NCBI RefSeq assembly: GCF_000143535.2
Contig: NC_037324.1
Location: forward strand, 1-64,000
Direction of reading: 5' to 3'
Origin: Botrytis cinerea B05.10
Lineage: Eukaryota; Ascomycota; Leotiomycetes; Helotiales; Sclerotiniaceae
DNA: 64,000 bases
Shown here: positions 60,645-64,000 of the stretch, piece by piece
Position numbering within the stretch: the stretch's first letter is position 1
How the letters are laid out: each line of letters begins with the position of its first letter
Made by a program: the position numbers and the translations under genes
The notes under the pieces: generated by a model
Told to the model about the DNA's origin: nothing
The model's database searches: none
Seen by the model: the letters and a program-made list of their open reading frames with translations, nothing else

Positions 60645-62252
60645 CTAAAGCCTACCACCCATCCAAATGACTACTGGAATAGCAGTCACTACACTCAGCA
60701 GCCCAAGAGTCCATGTTACAGTACTCCATCCCGATCGGTCAACAATCATGCCTGCCCAGATCGAACCAACGAGACCTCCTGCAGCAAAAGCTAGGCAGGA
60801 AAGGCCATATGCCTGCGCATATGTACCAGATGAGCCGAAGATACCTGGCATTTTCTTCTCCTTTGCTTCGATCACGTAGGCGATCTCGGCCATTGCAGGA
60901 GCCAAAATGATATTGAGACATAAACCTGTGCAGAAAAGAAGGCCGACCAAAAGTACCTTTTGAGCTAAGGTGTTATGTGTCACATACCGCAGACATACGA
61001 AAAATGGGCAAGCGAGCAGAAGTGAGGTTGCCGCCAGCCAACGCGTGCCATATCGGTCCGATATCCATCCCGCCACAGGGCTTACAAGAGCGGGTAACGC
61101 AATTGGAAGAAATATAAGTCCTGCGCCAATTGAACTCCATCCGAAAGTATCTCGGACGAAGAGTGGAAGAATGGTGTCAAATGATGAAGTGAGTGCCGCT
61201 TGCACCAAACTAACACCAATCGCAACTGCAAAACGCTTAGAAGAAAGTAGGGTGAAAGTAGCAGGAACCCTGCGATTGCCAGTCGAGCTATTCCGCCGAC
61301 TATCTCCTTCGTTGCGGTTTTGAATTGATACGTCCTGATATTCTCTGTTATTATTCGATGTATGCCAGCTCTCATGATTCTCTGGAAGACCACTGGCCTG
61401 AGCCGCTGGCTTGCGCTCCACGATTGCTAGCCGTAGTATGGCATCGAGAGCAATCAAAGCAAATGCCATTGCGAAAACCGAATAATAACCTCTGCGATTG
61501 AAAACTAACCCACCCAGCAGTGGTGAGAGCAGCACCCCCAGATTTATCCCAATGCCGACGTACCCCATGGCTTGACCTATTTGGTCTGACCCCACCGTAT
61601 CTATAAGGAGAGCCAGTCCTGCACTCCACACAAGGCCTGATGAGAGCCCCTGAATAATGTGAGCAGCCACAAATATACCAATATTCTTCCCAGCACAAAA
61701 CATAACAGTACCGCACGATAGAGCCACCAGGCCAGTGAGGAACGGAAATTGTCGAGAGCGCGAGTTATCGGCAAAATATCCAGAGATTGCTGTGATTAAA
61801 GTCAGTATTGTGCTAAATTGAGAGAAATGTTTTTACTTACGGGCAGCAACCATCAAGGATGCACTATACGCCGCAAGCATAATGGAGGTCCAGAATTGCA
61901 CTAAATTAGAAGCACGCAATCAGTCAGTTGTCCTTTTTACCCTCCCTTTGGAAACATCTTTTCCAATCGTAGATGTGCAACCCAAAAGCCGTACCTTTGT
62001 CGGCTGCTATGCTCGCCCTTTCAGTGAGAGCGAATGGTAAGACCGGCACTATTACTCCGTATAAGAAGGTGTTCTAAGGTAATTAGACTTTTCTTTGCTT
62101 CAGTTTCCTGCTTGTTCGGGGGCTGTCTATCGTACTGCAAATATCGCAACGCTGACTGCTGCGATGATAAAAGCTTTGGAGCTCCTGGCTTTTGATATGA
62201 CCCGCAAAGCTTCCGAGGTCTCTCTCGACAGTATTTGAGCTTTTAATCCCAT
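60645..62252 (-). CDS. MFS transporter, DHA1/VMAT-like, four exons
   Basis: Minus strand. Exons 62136-62252, 61995-62073, 61841-61900 and 60645-61789 are separated by introns of 62, 94 and 51 bp (all GT..AG; the last two with CTGAC branch sites). They join to exactly 467 codons, a 466-residue protein. Exon 1 ends in the first membrane helix (SSKAFIIAAVSVAIFA); exon 2 gives NTFLYGVIVPVLPFALTERA, typical of fungal 12-helix exporters. Motif A appears as GYFADNSRSR after helix 2. Helix 4 is QGLSSGLVWSAGLALL, followed by a DTVGSDQIGQAMGYVG loop. A long hydrophilic loop (about residues 215-265) separates the two halves, and the second motif-A copy is GWISDRYGTR. It should sit in the plasma or vacuolar membrane and exchange protons for small organic compounds; the substrate is unknown. 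Intact and RIP-free. Confidence 0.9.
61790..61840 (-). other. MFS gene intron 3
   Basis: 51 bp; donor GTAAGT, branch TACTGAC, acceptor ATCACAG. Splicing rebuilds the AAP|ISGYFAD segment of motif A. Confidence 0.85.
61901..61994 (-). other. MFS gene intron 2
   Basis: 94 bp; donor GTACGG, branch ACTGAC, acceptor TAATTTAG. It joins ADK to VQFWTS, the expected loop-to-helix-2 transition. Confidence 0.85.
62074..62135 (-). other. MFS gene intron 1
   Basis: 62 bp; donor GTACGA, acceptor TACCTTAG, phase 0 between IFA and NTFLYG. Confidence 0.8.
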
Positions 62253-62830
62253 TTTGATTGCTTATACAACAATTATGAGCTTTTTACCTCAGTTCCAAAA
62301 TGTATATTCTGGATTGAATACAAAGTGAATCAAATACAATGAGCTGACTACATATATATGTCTTAAGAGGAAACAAATTTTTTAGAGTTGCAATTTTAAC
62401 TAGTATGTGTAGGGCTCACAAATGAAAAGAGACTCTGAGTTTATTGAACCATTTGGTGCATTGGTACTAAAATTGATCCCTCCAATAATAGTAGCATTGA
62501 AGAGGTCTAGACATCAGTGAATTTCGACTGTACCATACATCTCATGAACCGCTGCAATGGAGAATCTTGTAGCTCTCGTATAGACTGATAAAGTTGGTAG
62601 TTGGGAAATGGGAGGTAGCGAGGCGCAGGGGCCATGAGCTAAAGAGACTTTTGCCCACTTGTAGAGCATGAGTCATTATGATAAATTATGATATACTGTT
62701 CCGGGCTAAGAATTTAGTGTGGGCTAATGTGTCCGAGGTTTTACCGAGACAGAGACGCAACAATTCCTACAGTACTAACGCACTCCTACTAGCTGGCCGA
62801 GTTTTACCCAGAATTCATTAACACCAATAT
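62253..62830 (-). promoter_or_regulatory. MFS gene upstream region
   Basis: About 580 bp of normal composition with no frame. A TATA-like CATATATATG lies around 62350 (about 100 bp upstream of the ATG). No specific factor site can be assigned. Confidence 0.4.
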
Positions 62831-62949
62831 TCAATTCAATTATTATTATTAAATCAACCATTTAATATTTTACTTTAAAATTTGAATATGCTTTTGATTT
62901 ATATATATATATTAATAATATAAAATCTTATTAAAATATTATAATAGAA

Positions 62950-64000
62950 TCTTTTAATATTTAATATATCAATTATTTATTGTAATATAGATTTCTATTC
63001 TATCCTTTATATTTGTTTTCAAATTTATAAATAAACTATTATTCAATGTATTCTAAGCTATTTGTAAAGCATTTTCTAGTTTCTATTTAGTATATTTCGA
63101 TTTGCTTTTATTCATTGCGATATTCGGAAACATTTCAAAAATATATACTTTTAGGTGTTATTAGATATGTTCTATAGGATTGAGATCGGGATTATAAGGA
63201 GGTTAGAGATTGATTAAAGAAATGTTCTTTTCCCAGAATCATTTTAATATCTTATGAGTATAATATATAAAAGCATTATTCTATATAAATTGATATTTTT
63301 TATTCAATCTTTTCCAAATAGAAATTAGCTTTTTATTAAGGATCTTAAGATAAGAGTTGATATTATATCTGAATTTCTTATTTCCGAAATCCCTATTTAT
63401 AATATAAAGCTTGCTTTTTTCGATATTATAAAAACCTTTCTAGATTATAATCTTCATATTCTTATTTATAAAATAAATTTAGATTATATTTCGCTTTTAT
63501 TTTTAATATAAAATATAAAAGATCTATTCCTGATTTTTTCTCTTTTCCTATTTTATAGAGTACTCATTCAATTAGAAAACTAATCCCTATTCCTCTACTA
63601 TTCACCTTTTATAATTTAAATATTAGATTAGTTTTTTAATTGTATATTCTTTTATAAGTTCAGGCCTCTTTTTAGTTTTCCAATTGCCTATATCATTCTC
63701 CTTAAGAATATATTATACTGTATCTCTATTATAATTAAGAATATATACATTAATGGTTTTTTGATAGATAGATTTAGGGAATATTCAAATATAACCTAAT
63801 AAGGTATATTCGTTTCAAAATAAATATAATTTCTTTCTAGTCTTTTTAAATAAAATGATTTTATTAATATATTATAAACTTTTTAATATAATTTATTGAA
63901 TAGTTTTATAAAAGATTTTTAGATTAATTATAATTTGTATAGATCTAATATTCTTTTCAATTTTTTTATTAATTCTATTGTGATTATATAAATTCAATTG
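62950..64000 (-). pseudogene. Tc1/mariner-type transposase, RIP-inactivated, runs to window edge
   Basis: The minus strand carries the DDE core in one phase. First block LNEYS (63571-63560), second QF-I-stop-NNAF (63280-63269), third PPYNPDLNPIEHI (63202-63164), followed by a stop where Trp is normal. The family reads xDExS, xDNAPxH and WPPYSPDLNPIEHxW, so the first two catalytic Asp are now Asn and at least two Trp or Gln codons are stops; the Glu of NPIEH remains. The N-terminal DNA-binding part should lie from about 63.6 kb upward and may continue past the window. Terminal inverted repeats were not found. Confidence 0.85.

Noticed and set aside
60667..61716. Several frames on both strands overlapping the MFS gene
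   Set aside because: Out-of-phase readings of a complete transporter that joins to exactly 467 codons.
1..64000. CRISPR arrays, rRNA or tRNA genes
   Set aside because: No regular spaced short palindromic repeat, no rRNA core sequence and no convincing tRNA cloverleaf with internal A and B boxes was found on either strand.

Overview
The window is the left end of a chromosome of a filamentous ascomycete. It opens with 16 perfect TAACCC repeats. Its intact genes carry short fungal introns (49-94 bp, GT..AG, several with CTRAC-like branch sites). Most of the sequence is extreme AT-rich DNA whose repeat copies differ almost only by C-to-T and G-to-A changes, the signature of repeat-induced point mutation (RIP). 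The element set (chromodomain Ty3/gypsy, fungal Ty1/copia, Tc1/mariner) and the AT-block/gene-island layout suit a leotiomycete-like fungus, but no species can be named from this.

Layout. 1-5.3 kb: telomere and subtelomere, with four minisatellite-like arrays and dispersed families A, C and a fold-back family D. 5.5-6.5 kb: an isolated island of normal composition with one small unrecognised gene. 6.5-35 kb: an AT-rich block with no intact gene, but with long reading frames broken mostly by TAA/TAG. Three of these (10.3, 14.8 and 16.5 kb) are paralogues of an unrecognised protein, and a 2.46-kb frame lies on the minus strand at 28.2-30.7 kb. 35.0-35.85 kb: a minisatellite with a clean 83-65-65-bp higher-order period. 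35.9-37.7 kb: composite repeat A-B-C. 37.9-51.1 kb: a three-level nest, a minus-strand copia (two 163-bp LTRs) holding a small ~272-bp element, which holds a plus-strand gypsy (two 574-bp LTRs, intact GCATA target duplication). 52.2-54.8 kb: repeats A and B again, this time flanking an intact coiled-coil gene. 55.5-62.8 kb: the main gene island, with a dimeric alpha-beta-barrel-like protein, a small secreted protein and a complete four-exon MFS transporter. 62.8-64 kb: a RIP-inactivated Tc1/mariner transposase that runs to the window edge.

The intact genes do not form an obvious pathway. An MFS exporter beside a small oxygenase-like barrel protein could hint at secondary metabolism or detoxification, but no biosynthetic core enzyme is present. 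The mobile elements are dead: frames are riddled with stops, and catalytic Asp codons have become Asn in gypsy, copia and mariner alike. The best candidates for something undescribed are the eroded paralogous gene family in the AT block, the large minus-strand frame at 28-31 kb, the antisense Cys-rich/coiled-coil gene inside the gypsy element, and the gene carried between repeats A and B.
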